From positions 1-64,000 of the forward strand of contig JAOUBX010000008.1 of assembly GCA_029860075.1 (NCBI GenBank): DNA of 64,000 nt. Reading direction: 5' to 3'. The first letter of the stretch is position 1; each line of letters opens with the position of its first letter. The notes under the pieces are model-generated. The model was not told the DNA's origin and ran no database searches. It saw only the letters and a program-made list of their open reading frames with translations. The DNA is from Deltaproteobacteria bacterium. Its GTDB lineage: Bacteria > Desulfobacterota > JADFVX01. This document shows, in pieces, positions 52,942-62,746 of the stretch. The position numbers and the translations under genes are program-made.

Positions 52942-54792
52942 TCAGAAAGCTTCCATACACTCTTTAGCCACTTTCATCCGGACAGGCAACTCGATGAGAA
53001 AGGTTGTTCCTTCGCCGGGATTACTCATAACCGTAATATTTCCATTATGCTTTTTTATTATATTGTAACTGATGGCAAGCCCCAACCCGGTTCCCTTGCC
53101 CGGTTCCTTTGTTGTAAAAAAAGGATCAAATAACTTATTAATAATATCGGGAGGGATGCCTGCTCCTGTATCGCTTACTTCTACAAAAACCTTCTCATTT
53201 TCACTAAATGTCTTTATTCGTATTTCCCCTTTATTCTTAATTGCCTGAGAGGCATTAACAAAGAGATTCATAAAAACCTGGTTCAACTGGGTAGGAAAGC
53301 ACTCAACCTCCGGAATATTCCCATATTCTTTGATAACTTCAGCCTTATATTTAAGTTCATTCCAGACAATATTCAGGGTGCTGTCTATGGCCCTGTGCAA
53401 ATCAAAAATTTTCCGGTCGGCATCATCGGCCCGGGAAAAATCTCTCAAATCCCGGACGATCTTATAGACCCGGTATGTTCCTTCTTCAGATTCACTGACA
53501 AGCTTTTCTATATCATCTTTAATAAAATCGAGGCCCACTTCTTTTTTTATCTTTTCCAGTTCCTTCAGTTGGGCGAAAAAAGCTTTCTGGTCTTTCTTTT
53601 TCAAGGCTGAAACAACATCTTCACTCTTGTATAAAATAGCCATAAGATCATGAACATACTCCTTGAGCGTTTTGAGGTTGCTTTGAATAAATCCGATGGG
53701 ATTATTTATCTCATGGGCAACACCGGCGGCAAGCTGGCCCAGCGATGAAAGCTTTTCTGTCTGAAGGAGCTGGGCATGGGTATTTTTTATTTCTTCATTC
53801 GCCTTTTCCAGCTGTGCCGTTCTTTTTTTCACCATGGCTTCCAGGTTTTTGCTGTACCCCTCTATCTTTTCTCTCGAAATTTTCAAAGCTTCCGTCATTT
53901 TTGCATTATCAATGGCAACGGCAATCTGCCCTGCCATGGTAATGAGGGTCTCTTTGTCGGACTCATTAAAATAACCTTTCCCGTTTTTGTTAATAACCTC
54001 GATAACACCGACGATCTGATCTTTTACAAAGAGAGGAACGGCAATCATGGTTCGGCTTTCAAAACCTGTTTTTTTATCTACGCCGCTAAAAAACCTTTTG
54101 TCCTTTTTTAAATCTTCAATAAGGAGCGACTCTCCATGTTCCAGCACCCACCCTGCAACGCCCTGTCCCCGCTTTATCCTGAACTCCTTGACTTCATCCC
54201 CCTTTTCACCGAGGGCCACAGTAAATACGAGTTCTCCGCTTACCTTGTCCAGCAAAAGGATTGAACAGGCCTCGGCATTGAGCACAGATTTGCTGATATC
54301 CATTATTTTTTCCAGCAGTTTATCCAGATCGAGCGTTGAAGAGATTGCCTTTGAAAGCTTTTCAAAAAGCTCCAGCCTCCTGATCCTCTCTGTCAGTTTT
54401 TTTACGAGGGACCGGTTTTCAGTCAGAAGATGCTGCCTTTCGACAGTCTTCATAACGGAATGGAGGAGTTCATCCTCATTAAAAGGTTTCTTTATATAAT
54501 CGTAAACATCTTTTCTGATCGCTTCCACAGCAGAGTCGGTAGAGGCATAAGCCGTCATAATGATAATGGCCGCATCACGATTTAAGGCCCTGATCTGTGG
54601 AATCATTTCAAATCCCGATTCACCGGGCATGACTACGTCGAGGAGAATAATTTCCGCCTTCTCTTTCTTCAGCAGTTCAAGACCCTCTTCAGGGCATTTT
54701 GCCATTTTTACGTCGTAACCGGCCTTCGTCAGAATTTCACAGGCAACGGTTCGAATCAGTCTGTCGTCGTCAACGATTAATATTTTTTCCAT
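52942..54792 (-). CDS. Hybrid REC-GAF-histidine kinase
   Basis: A 616-residue soluble kinase. Receiver (1-118, Asp52 in LLDVVMPGESG, KPF lysine), GAF (about 150-300, ACSILLLDKVSGELVFTVAL), a coiled linker, HisKA of the HEINNP type with His360 and an unusually long lysine-rich insertion of about 60 residues after it (KKDQKAFFAQLKELEKIKKE), and HATPase (NLFVNASQAI, DTGAGIP, GTGLGLAISYNI). ATG 54792 is chosen for GGGAG 6 nt upstream. Probably a relay step fed by another kinase. It stands between two stand-alone receivers. Confidence 0.92.
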   Translation of the reverse strand: MEKILIVDDDRLIRTVACEILTKAGYDVKMAKCPEEGLELLKKEKAEIILLDVVMPGESGFEMIPQIRALNRDAAIIIMTAYASTDSAVEAIRKDVYDYIKKPFNEDELLHSVMKTVERQHLLTENRSLVKKLTERIRRLELFEKLSKAISSTLDLDKLLEKIMDISKSVLNAEACSILLLDKVSGELVFTVALGEKGDEVKEFRIKRGQGVAGWVLEHGESLLIEDLKKDKRFFSGVDKKTGFESRTMIAVPLFVKDQIVGVIEVINKNGKGYFNESDKETLITMAGQIAVAIDNAKMTEALKISREKIEGYSKNLEAMVKKRTAQLEKANEEIKNTHAQLLQTEKLSSLGQLAAGVAHEINNPIGFIQSNLKTLKEYVHDLMAILYKSEDVVSALKKKDQKAFFAQLKELEKIKKEVGLDFIKDDIEKLVSESEEGTYRVYKIVRDLRDFSRADDADRKIFDLHRAIDSTLNIVWNELKYKAEVIKEYGNIPEVECFPTQLNQVFMNLFVNASQAIKNKGEIRIKTFSENEKVFVEVSDTGAGIPPDIINKLFDPFFTTKEPGKGTGLGLAISYNIIKKHNGNITVMSNPGEGTTFLIELPVRMKVAKECMEAF

Positions 54793-54868
54793 TGTGAGCT
54801 CCCAATACTGCAAAATTGAAAAAAACCTCAGGATAACTGCTTTTTTCTCTCAATCCACTCTCCTCACT

Positions 54869-55420
54869 TTAGAGGGTATTTTTTATGATTTCATCAAGAG
54901 ATTCGTCATCCAGGCTATCTTCATCTATGACAATACTCCCGTCTTCACTTCTGCTTACCTCCGATATGCCGGGATAATGGTTCTCCAGTTTTTTCAGTAC
55001 GCCGGCCTGCTTTTTAACGGTTTTCGTAAGGTTTCTGTTGGTAAGCTTGAGATCTCTGAATTCAAGAGACTGGCTGACGGTCACCTGAATTTCCTCATCT
55101 TTCCAGGGTTTGGTAATAAAGCGATAGACTTCACCCTTATTGATGGCATCGATGGAAGCCCCTAAATCAGCGTAACCGGTAAGCATAATCCTTACCGTAT
55201 CGGGGGAGACTTCCTTCACTCTGGCAAGGAAGTCGACACCACTCATGTGGGGCATTTTGTAATCGGAGATAATAAGTGAAATCTCGTTTTCTTCCACAAT
55301 TTTTAATCCTTCGGCGCCGCTTGTTGCCGTAAATATTTCATAGCCCTCATTTCTAAAGAGCCTTACCAGCGAATTCAGTATATTGACTTCGTCATCAACG
55401 AACATAAGCGTATGTTTCAT
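54869..55420 (-). CDS. Receiver protein (RpfG-type REC) with acidic tail
   Basis: A 183-residue protein: receiver with Asp53 (LIISDYKMPHMSG), Thr (MLTGY) and Lys (ITKPWKD), followed by a coiled-coil (LTNRNLTKTVKKQAGVLKKL) and an acidic C-terminus (DEDSLDDESLDE). It has no catalytic output and may act as an adaptor or phosphate shuttle. AAGGGGG lies 8 nt before the ATG. Confidence 0.88.
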   Translation of the reverse strand: MKHTLMFVDDEVNILNSLVRLFRNEGYEIFTATSGAEGLKIVEENEISLIISDYKMPHMSGVDFLARVKEVSPDTVRIMLTGYADLGASIDAINKGEVYRFITKPWKDEEIQVTVSQSLEFRDLKLTNRNLTKTVKKQAGVLKKLENHYPGISEVSRSEDGSIVIDEDSLDDESLDEIIKNTL

Positions 55421-55576
55421 TATGGTCCCCCTTTCTCATTTGATTGCTGCTGTTTAAAATCTCATTTACTCCCCGGCGGGCACAATTCCCCATAGCGTTA
55501 ATTACTCCCCTTCACAGGCCGTCAGCTTGCCGCGGGTGATTGCTTAACTGACAAACTTTTTCCAGGCATGTTGTTT

Positions 55577-57037
55577 TCACACCTTCATAAGCATCTCCTC
55601 CTCTTTTTCAATTATTTTCAATAATGCCTCCACCGGCTCAGGATCAAATTGCTTCCCGGCATTAACCTGGAACTCGTTAATAATAAACGCCAGTGTTCTT
55701 CCCTCCCTGTAGGGTCTGTCCGCCTTCATTGCATCGAAGCTGTCGGCAACAGAAAGGATGCGCGCCAGCAAGGGAATTTCTCTTCCTTTCAGACCATCGG
55801 GATAACCGCCGCCATCATACCTTTCATGGTGATGACGAACGGCGGGAATAATACTTTGCATCTGCTTGATGTGAGATATGATCGCCGAACCGGCCACGGG
55901 GTGCTTCTTCATCTGCTGAAACTCCACTTTCGTCAACTTGCCCGCTTTATTAAGTATACTTTCAGGCGTCCCCACCTTTCCAATATCATGGAGCAAACCG
56001 GCCAGTTCGAGATGATAGAGATCATCTTCATTAAAGTTGAGCGCTTTCCCGATAAGAAGAGCGTAACGGGTCACTCTTTCCGAATGTCCCGCCGTCCAGG
56101 GTGATTTTGTATCGATCGTTTCTGAAAAAGACTTGATCGACGAAATAAAAAGCTCATGCAGATCTTCAATTAACATGGCATTCTTTAATGCAACAGAGGC
56201 TTGCGAAGCAAGTATGCCCACAAGATCAATATTTCCCTGGTCAGGTTCGTTCTCTATTTTGCCCAGCTTTGCCAGATTTATGGCGCCAAAGACCTCATCC
56301 TTTACCTGGAGGGGGAATGTCATTGATGTCATCTCCCCTTCCACCATAATAGGGTCCAATTCATTGCCGGGCGCGCCTTTCTTCAAAACAATATGTTTGC
56401 CCGTTTTGGCGGCCTTCATGGCCATCTCTTCTCCAAGCGCCGCAATCATCCCTTTTTCCGGGAGTCCATCGAGCCCCCGCTGTATTTTTTGCGCGAATGA
56501 CCCATTATTCTTTTTGAGCATTATCGATATATAGTCGGCGCCGGTTTCACCGGTGGCAACGTGGGCAACGTATTTAAGCAAATTATCGGTATTCACCTCC
56601 TGTACCATTCTCCTGCTCGTTTCAAAAAGCGGTAAAAGCGACTTGAGCCTCACATTCTCTTCGATCAAACGCATCTTTTCCATGGCATTATTGACGACAG
56701 TCATCAAGTCATTATGGCCGAAAGGTTTTAGAATAAACCCATCGGCGCCGCGCTGCATGGCGTCAAGCGCCATTTCTATTGTGCCGTAGCCTGTAACGAT
56801 TATTGCGGCATTTTCAGGCCACTTTGCCTTGAATTGCTGAAGCAAATCCATGCCGCTCATACCGGGCATTTTTATGTCCGTAATAAGAAGGTCAATATTG
56901 TGCTCCTCCAGCAGGGAAAGCGCCTCCTTACAGTTTGAAGCAACAGCCGTTTCAAAACCTTCCCTTTGCAGAATCCTTTCGGCAAGGGAGACAATCACTT
57001 CTTCATCATCAACGACGAGTATCTTCTCTTTTTTCAT
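55577..57037 (-). CDS. REC-GAF-HD-GYP protein (c-di-GMP phosphodiesterase)
   Basis: A 486-residue protein: receiver (Asp54, LLITDIKMPG, KPF), GAF (about 140-290) and HD-GYP (about 305-480). The HD pair lies in LAGLLHDIGKVGTPE and the GYP motif in HHHERYDGGGYPDGLKG, both complete, so hydrolysis of cyclic di-GMP is expected. It would lower c-di-GMP when phosphorylated and so link the relay to motility or biofilm. Its start overlaps the preceding kinase stop by 4 nt (ATGA), which makes that kinase the probable partner. Confidence 0.95.
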   Translation of the reverse strand: MKKEKILVVDDEEVIVSLAERILQREGFETAVASNCKEALSLLEEHNIDLLITDIKMPGMSGMDLLQQFKAKWPENAAIIVTGYGTIEMALDAMQRGADGFILKPFGHNDLMTVVNNAMEKMRLIEENVRLKSLLPLFETSRRMVQEVNTDNLLKYVAHVATGETGADYISIMLKKNNGSFAQKIQRGLDGLPEKGMIAALGEEMAMKAAKTGKHIVLKKGAPGNELDPIMVEGEMTSMTFPLQVKDEVFGAINLAKLGKIENEPDQGNIDLVGILASQASVALKNAMLIEDLHELFISSIKSFSETIDTKSPWTAGHSERVTRYALLIGKALNFNEDDLYHLELAGLLHDIGKVGTPESILNKAGKLTKVEFQQMKKHPVAGSAIISHIKQMQSIIPAVRHHHERYDGGGYPDGLKGREIPLLARILSVADSFDAMKADRPYREGRTLAFIINEFQVNAGKQFDPEPVEALLKIIEKEEEMLMKV

Positions 57038-58386
57038 GGGCCCTGTTCTCTATGCTTAACAGGCAGGAGGACGGAGAACTCACTCCCCTTTCCTTCTTCA
57101 CTCTTTAAGGTAAGGCGGCCACCGTGGTTTTTTACAATACCGTAACTGACGGAAAGGCCAAGGCCTGTTCCCGCCTCCCCCTTGCTGCTGAAAAAAGGAT
57201 CAAAAACCTTATCGACAAAAGCTTTCGGTATGCCGCAGCCATTATCCTTGAAGCTGATGAGCACATTCTTATTCGCTTTGTCGCATAAAACCTCCGTTTT
57301 TATTTTCAGTTCCCCGCCATCATCCATGGCATGAACGGCATTCCCCATCAGGTTGAGAAAGACCTGCTTCATCTGATTTTCATCGACCTCCACTAAAGGG
57401 AGCTTTTCCTCCAGGTTCAACTCAATTAAAATATTGGAGGTCGTTGCCATATGGCTTATGAGAGCAATGCTTTCTTTAATGATAGCATTGATATTACTCG
57501 CTTTTTTATTGATCTTTCGCTGACGGGAAAAGTCGAGGAGGTTGCGAATAATGCCTTTTATCCGGTATGATTCTTTTTCAATTACCTTCAAATCTGTATA
57601 AACAGAGGAGTTCTCATCGAGGTCTTCCAGAATTAATGAAGCATAACCAAGAACAGCCGTCATGGGGTTATTGATTTCATGGGCCACGTTGGCAGCCAGT
57701 TCGCCGATGGAAGCAAGCTTGGCAGACTGTACAAGCAACTCCTGCACGCCTTTCATCTCGGTAATATCTTCCATGACATGAACAAAGAGGGCGCTGCTTA
57801 ATCCCCTTTCATCAACAACATAGCATCTGACTCTGAATATCTTGCCGCTTGCCGGGTCGGTCAGTTCTTCTTTCCCCGGCAAGGGGTTGCCCTTTGACAG
57901 GGAACACATAGTTACAGGCTCTTTCATAACAGGAAAAACCTCCCAGTATTTCCTGCCGATCATATCATCATAGCTTATGCCGGCTTCATCCTGAAAAGCC
58001 TTGTTAGCCCTGACAATTCTACAGTCCCTGTCATGAATAAAAATAGGGTCCCATATGCCGTCAAAGGTTTTAACCCACTCCTCTTTAATATGTATAATCG
58101 CTTTCTGCGATTCATTAAGGTCCTCCATCATATAAAGCATCGCTCTGCGCGTATCTTCAAGCTCGGCTTCGCGCTTTTTGGATTCGCTCAGTTTGTTTTT
58201 CAGGAAAGTCAGTTCCTTTTTAAGTTCTTCAATGGGGCCATCTTTTTCGCCGGGGTCCGGCGTCAGGCCATTGGAAGCAAGCCCGGAAAGGGCTGTTATT
58301 TTTTCCTGCTCTTTCATCGCTAAAAGGAATTGCCAAAGGTTTCCGTTTTTTTCAATTTCAACACCATTCCCCACCCCCCGCATCAT
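57034..58386 (-). CDS. Soluble PAS histidine kinase
   Basis: A 450-residue kinase: coiled-coil (about 45-110), PAS (about 115-225, DGIWDPIFIHDRDCRIVRAN), HisKA with His236 (VAHEINNPMTAVLG), HATPase (NLMGNAVHAMDDGG, DNGCGIP, GTGLGLSVSYGI). No membrane segment. It overlaps the HD-GYP gene by 4 nt, so the two are likely a cognate pair. The first residues (MMRGVGNG) are weakly supported and the start could be a little downstream. Confidence 0.9.
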   Translation of the reverse strand: MMRGVGNGVEIEKNGNLWQFLLAMKEQEKITALSGLASNGLTPDPGEKDGPIEELKKELTFLKNKLSESKKREAELEDTRRAMLYMMEDLNESQKAIIHIKEEWVKTFDGIWDPIFIHDRDCRIVRANKAFQDEAGISYDDMIGRKYWEVFPVMKEPVTMCSLSKGNPLPGKEELTDPASGKIFRVRCYVVDERGLSSALFVHVMEDITEMKGVQELLVQSAKLASIGELAANVAHEINNPMTAVLGYASLILEDLDENSSVYTDLKVIEKESYRIKGIIRNLLDFSRQRKINKKASNINAIIKESIALISHMATTSNILIELNLEEKLPLVEVDENQMKQVFLNLMGNAVHAMDDGGELKIKTEVLCDKANKNVLISFKDNGCGIPKAFVDKVFDPFFSSKGEAGTGLGLSVSYGIVKNHGGRLTLKSEEGKGSEFSVLLPVKHREQGP

Positions 58387-58435
58387 GCCGGGGGGAATTT
58401 CGTCCGCCAGGGATTAAAGAATGAGAAGGGGAGAT

Positions 58436-60307
58436 TTACATCCCTTTGCGAGTCACCGGCCCGGCGCTTCTCAATTCCATAATTTTTCCCCTGAGCTTCA
58501 GGTTTTCATCCTTCAGTTCCTTCATCCTGAATTCCCGCTGTACCGTTGCTTTACGGAAACATTCCAACTCTTCAAGGCGGCTTTCCATTGCTTCTTCCGC
58601 CATTTTTTTCTCTGTTATTTCCGTAAAATTCCCTACATATCCACTAACTTCGCTCCCGGAAGTCATAATAGGAGAAACCTGAAGCAAACCCCAGAGCACC
58701 TTCTTGTCCAATGTGACGAAACGATGCTCTGATTTATACTCCCGCCGGTCCCGCATGACCCCTTCCAATGCCTCAATGACCCGGTCCGATTCATCGGGGT
58801 GGAGGCACTTTTCCCATCCCTTTCCCATGGCATCAGGGGCCGTCATACCTGTCAGATCGGACAATCGCCGGCTCCAGTATGTAATATTGCCGCTTAAATC
58901 GGCGGCAAAAACAGCCGATGGCGATAGCTGGAGAAAAGTCCTGAAGTGCTCCTCTCTTTCTTTCAGTTGACTAAGGGATTTAACATTCTTGACCATTTGC
59001 CACATTTCATCGAGCATTGTTATAATAGCCCTCAGGTCAACATCGTCATAATTTTCACTTTTGTTGGCCACAGCGGCAACAGCAACAAGTTTCACACCAT
59101 CAAAGACAGGAACGCACAGAAGTCTCTCAATTAAAACATGCCTGTCAGGATAAAACCTCTGGCCCTCCTCTATTTCCTTTTCGCAGTCATTGACGATAAT
59201 GGGGTAACCCTTCCTGATAACGTCCTTCAAGACCCCGGCCTCATTAATATTTATTTTTCCGGTTTTCTTTTCAACGCAGCGCTCATCATTAGCATCGTTG
59301 ACTTCATTGGCTTCCCTGGAAAAGGAATAAGCGATCATTTCAGCATCTTCCGACATTAAACCGATAAATGAAAACCTGCTTGCCGTGCATATCAAGGATT
59401 GTTTAAGCACAAAAGCGAATATTTCTTCATCCGAGTTAAATCGTCTTTTGTGCATTTCCATTAAGGTAAAAATATTCTGTTCTCCACGAACTGCCTCTCT
59501 CTCTATTTTTTTTGTCCGGCTAATATCGGTCAAACAACCTACGATCTCCTGCGGGTTCCCCTTTTCATCTTTCATGACTGTCAACTCGTCACAAAGCCAG
59601 ATATAGCTGCCATCGTGACAGCGAAAGCGGTATTCATGATAACCGACACTGCTTTCGAGGCTTCTCGACAGCTTGAATAACAGTCTTGCCCTGTCATCGG
59701 GGTGAACATGCTCTATCCAGAATTCCGGATTTTCAAGAAAATCTTTGGACTCATACCCCGTCATTTTGTCAATATTTTCACTTACAAAGGTAGCGCCGTA
59801 ATCTCCCGATGCCTTTGAAGTGTAAATAACGGCACCCCTGGAAGTAAGCAGGTATTGAAGCCGCTTATTGACCTCAAGGGCCCTGTCATCGAACGCTTTG
59901 AGAGTGCCCGTATCGGCAATGGTAACAAAAAAGGTTGCCCTATCGGCCTTTAGCTCACCCCGGGCATGGACCCACATGACCTTGCCGTCGGAAAAAAGGT
60001 TTCGATGATAAATGTCGTACTTTTTTTTCCCCTTAAGCGCAAGGTCAAGGTTCTCTTTGACAAATCCCAGGTCATGGGGATGGACCCTCTCGAGGACAGG
60101 CTCTATTGCAGGTTTTACCTTTTCAGGATCAGCACCGTAAAGCCTGAATAATTCATCCGACCAATAGACTTCGTCGCTTTTCAGGTTCCACTCAATAAAA
60201 CCCATTTTCCCCACCCTCTGGGCCATAAGAAGCCGTCGTTCACTTTGCTCCGATTTATGGAGTGCCTCCTTAAGCTCTTCTTTGTTTCCCTTCCTTTTTT
60301 CCATCAT
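58436..60307 (-). CDS. PAS-PAS-GAF-PAS sensory protein without kinase domain
   Basis: A 623-residue soluble protein: PAS (about 30-140), PAS (about 150-275), GAF (about 280-450) and PAS (about 465-585), then a charged coiled-coil (REFRMKELKDENLKLRGKIM). No HisKA, HATPase, GGDEF or other output is present, and the stop is clean, so it is either a truncated sensor or a partner that dimerises with another protein. The terminal coiled-coil matches the end of the two proteins encoded further upstream on this strand, which suggests they assemble. Confidence 0.88.
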   Translation of the reverse strand: MMEKRKGNKEELKEALHKSEQSERRLLMAQRVGKMGFIEWNLKSDEVYWSDELFRLYGADPEKVKPAIEPVLERVHPHDLGFVKENLDLALKGKKKYDIYHRNLFSDGKVMWVHARGELKADRATFFVTIADTGTLKAFDDRALEVNKRLQYLLTSRGAVIYTSKASGDYGATFVSENIDKMTGYESKDFLENPEFWIEHVHPDDRARLLFKLSRSLESSVGYHEYRFRCHDGSYIWLCDELTVMKDEKGNPQEIVGCLTDISRTKKIEREAVRGEQNIFTLMEMHKRRFNSDEEIFAFVLKQSLICTASRFSFIGLMSEDAEMIAYSFSREANEVNDANDERCVEKKTGKININEAGVLKDVIRKGYPIIVNDCEKEIEEGQRFYPDRHVLIERLLCVPVFDGVKLVAVAAVANKSENYDDVDLRAIITMLDEMWQMVKNVKSLSQLKEREEHFRTFLQLSPSAVFAADLSGNITYWSRRLSDLTGMTAPDAMGKGWEKCLHPDESDRVIEALEGVMRDRREYKSEHRFVTLDKKVLWGLLQVSPIMTSGSEVSGYVGNFTEITEKKMAEEAMESRLEELECFRKATVQREFRMKELKDENLKLRGKIMELRSAGPVTRKGM

Positions 60308-60352
60308 TTACCCTGTTATAGCGCAGTCGAAAAGACAAACATTGCGCATCGC

Positions 60353-60910
60353 TCAAGACAGGTTCTCTTCAGGCAGTTTTTTTTCCAATGCTTCAATATA
60401 TAATTTCAGTTTTTTATTCTCCTTTTTTAAGGCCCCCATTTTCAGTTCCCTGCCGACCATAAGCTTGTTGATACGTTCCACCTCATCGAGCTTGCGCTTT
60501 AACAGGCCGACGGCTTCCTCCTTTTCTCTTTCGGCTTTCTTCTTTTCCAGGGCATTCCTCAAAGCCCCCGGCAGCCGCATTAACCGGTCTTTCAGTATAT
60601 AGTCATCCATCCCTTCTTTCATACATACCACAGCCAGTGTTTCTGAAAGTGAACCTGTAACCAGGATAAAGGGGATAAAAAGATTTAGGGATTTAAATAA
60701 CCTGAATGCCTCGAGCCCCGTAAGCCGGGGAAGGGAATAATCAGCCAGGACAATGTGCGGCACATCTTCTTTCAACGCCTCCATAAAGGCCTCCTTCGTA
60801 TCTACACGCTTTAATGAAAATCCTATTGCCGCTTTTTTCAGTTCATACCGGACCAGTTCGGCATCTGCCGGATTATCTTCAAGCATAAGAATTTTCAGAT
60901 CCTCATTCAT
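60353..60910 (-). CDS. Receiver with conserved coiled-coil tail
   Basis: A 185-residue protein: receiver (ED pair, Asp57 in IVLADYSLPRLTG, Thr/Ser VTGSLS, Lys ILKDR), then a coiled-coil ending MVGRELKMGALKKENKKLK. There is no output domain. The tail motif recurs in the PAS proteins on both sides, so it may be a docking helix. It lies 45 nt upstream of the PAS-GAF protein and probably shares its transcript. Confidence 0.88.
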   Translation of the reverse strand: MNEDLKILMLEDNPADAELVRYELKKAAIGFSLKRVDTKEAFMEALKEDVPHIVLADYSLPRLTGLEAFRLFKSLNLFIPFILVTGSLSETLAVVCMKEGMDDYILKDRLMRLPGALRNALEKKKAEREKEEAVGLLKRKLDEVERINKLMVGRELKMGALKKENKKLKLYIEALEKKLPEENLS

Positions 60911-61284
60911 GAGCCCCCGAACTCACAAGAGAAATAAAGCGTATTGATTTACCTCACTTAAAGTTTATCACCCGCTTTAATTATTGCAAGTTCCCCACCT
61001 CTGATAAATAAATCCCCGGCAGGGACTATGACCGGCAGTTTGCTGCGGAGCGGCTCATTATCATTTCGTCTCATTATGAAAGCGGCAATTAAAGCTGAAA
61101 AGGGCAGTGGCCCATGGATTTATGTCTCTTGAGGGGCTTTGAGAGTGCAGCTATTTTAGGGGGGATCTGTTTACATCAATTATGCAATGCCTTGATAGAG
61201 ACATTCATGGGGCGCCGCAAGGCGGACTTCCTTTTTTTCATTTCCTCCGTCACGGTAATCTTTCGGGGGTCCTGTCAATCATTT
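60911..61284 (-). other. Intergenic region
   Basis: About 370 nt with no credible gene. A string GGCAGTGGCCCATGGATTTATG near 61104 faintly resembles the repeat at 42950-42980. The promoter of the downstream receiver gene should lie here but no clear -35/-10 stands out. Confidence 0.35.
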
Positions 61285-62583
61285 TTACGCGCCGGACAAT
61301 CTTTCCATCGCTCTTCTTAATCTCTCATTCTCTTTTTTTAACTCACCCATTTTGAGTTCTCTTCCAACCATGAGCCTGTTGAATCTTTCCAGTTCATCAA
61401 TATTTTGTTTCAGTTTTTCTTCCATTTTTTTTCGTTCCGTAATATCGATTGTATATTCTATTATCTGGATTACCTCTCCTTTATCGTCAAAGACAGGATG
61501 ACTGTAGGCTTCTACAACGACGGCGTTCCCTTCAGCATCGAAATGAGTATGTTCCGCCATGGCAGGTTTTTTTGTTTCTTTTACTTCCTCAAGCAGGCAG
61601 AGGTGATCTTTTCCGTCGCAGGGGCTTTTTCTGTTATGGGTAAGCTCATAACAGGTTACGCCTTCTTCAAACTTGTCTTTTAAAGCCGCATTTGCCATTT
61701 TGACGGTAAAATTATGGCTGTCGATAACATAGAAGGGGTGAGTAATGGAATCAAAAACCGTCCTTAGAAAATCGCCCTGTTTTCGTATTTTCTCTTCACT
61801 GTTTTTTCGCTCTGAAATATCCCTGACAATACCCGTTGCATGCCATTTTCCGTTGACTTTGACAGATGAAATGGAGACTTCCACGGGAAACTCACTGCCG
61901 TCTCCCCGCAAGGCAATGCATTCTATCGTTTTGCCGACTAAAGGCCCCTCCCCCGTTTTACTGAAGGCTTTCATCCCTTCACCGGCATCCCTGCGAAAAC
62001 GCTCGGGAAGAATTAGTTTATGTATGTTTTTCCCTGCCGCTTCATCAAAAACATAACCAAACATCTCTTCCGCTCTTTTGTTCCATAAATGGATATCCCC
62101 CTTTTCCTGAATGTAGATAATGGCATCCTGAGCCGTTTCGGTAATCACCCTTAAACGCTCTTCACTGGCTTTCAGTTTTTCAAGAGCTATCCTTCTTTCC
62201 TTTTCAGCCTCTTTCTTTTCAAGCGCATTCATAAGCGCTGAAGGAAGCCGTTTCAGGCTTTGTTTCAGGATATAATCGTCCATCCCTTCACGCATGCACT
62301 CTACTGCCGTCTCTTCATTGAGGGAACCCGTCACCAGAATATAGGGAATGTGCTTTCCATATTCCCTAAAGAGCTTAAACGCTTCCAGACCGGTAAATTG
62401 CGGGAGCGTATAATCGGAGAGAACAACATCCCACTTTGTCTCCCCAAACTCCCTGAGAAAGGCATCTTTTGTTTCAACCCTTTTCCATGAAAAATTTATT
62501 CCCCCCTTCTTCAGACTGAGGGTCATCAGTTCGGCATCATCAGGATTGTCTTCAAGAATCAAAATTTTTAATTCTTTCTCCAT
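61285..62583 (-). CDS. REC-PAS-PAS protein with conserved coiled-coil tail
   Basis: A 432-residue soluble protein: receiver (1-120, Asp57 in VVLSDYTLPQFTG, VTGSLN, ILKQS), PAS (about 140-260) and PAS (about 275-395), then the tail MVGRELKMGELKKENERLR. As with its neighbours no kinase or other output domain follows. Receiver and tail resemble the 185-residue protein closely (both begin EDNP-DAEL and share the TxSLxKxGx pattern), so one may derive from the other by gain or loss of the PAS pair. Confidence 0.88.
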   Translation of the reverse strand: MEKELKILILEDNPDDAELMTLSLKKGGINFSWKRVETKDAFLREFGETKWDVVLSDYTLPQFTGLEAFKLFREYGKHIPYILVTGSLNEETAVECMREGMDDYILKQSLKRLPSALMNALEKKEAEKERRIALEKLKASEERLRVITETAQDAIIYIQEKGDIHLWNKRAEEMFGYVFDEAAGKNIHKLILPERFRRDAGEGMKAFSKTGEGPLVGKTIECIALRGDGSEFPVEVSISSVKVNGKWHATGIVRDISERKNSEEKIRKQGDFLRTVFDSITHPFYVIDSHNFTVKMANAALKDKFEEGVTCYELTHNRKSPCDGKDHLCLLEEVKETKKPAMAEHTHFDAEGNAVVVEAYSHPVFDDKGEVIQIIEYTIDITERKKMEEKLKQNIDELERFNRLMVGRELKMGELKKENERLRRAMERLSGA

Positions 62584-62621
62584 TATTTTTTCAGCTCATT
62601 CCTGTTTAGTTTTCAAATGTT

Positions 62622-62697
62622 CCTCCCCTTCAAGGGGGAGGTCAGGTAAATCTGCAATTTCCTGACCGGACAATGCCGGGTCCAACTGCTGTTTCAG
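62622..62697. repeat. Second copy of the MITE-like hairpin repeat
   Basis: CCTCCCCTTCAAGGGGGAGG at the left and CCTGACCGGACAATGC-CGGG-CCAACTGCTGTTTCAG at 62661-62697 match 48694-48775. The left terminal inverted repeat is missing, so this is a partial copy. Confidence 0.65.
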
Positions 62698-62746
62698 ATT
62701 TAAGCACTTTCTTTTTCCGTGCCTCCCTCTTTTTGTACTTCCCCAT

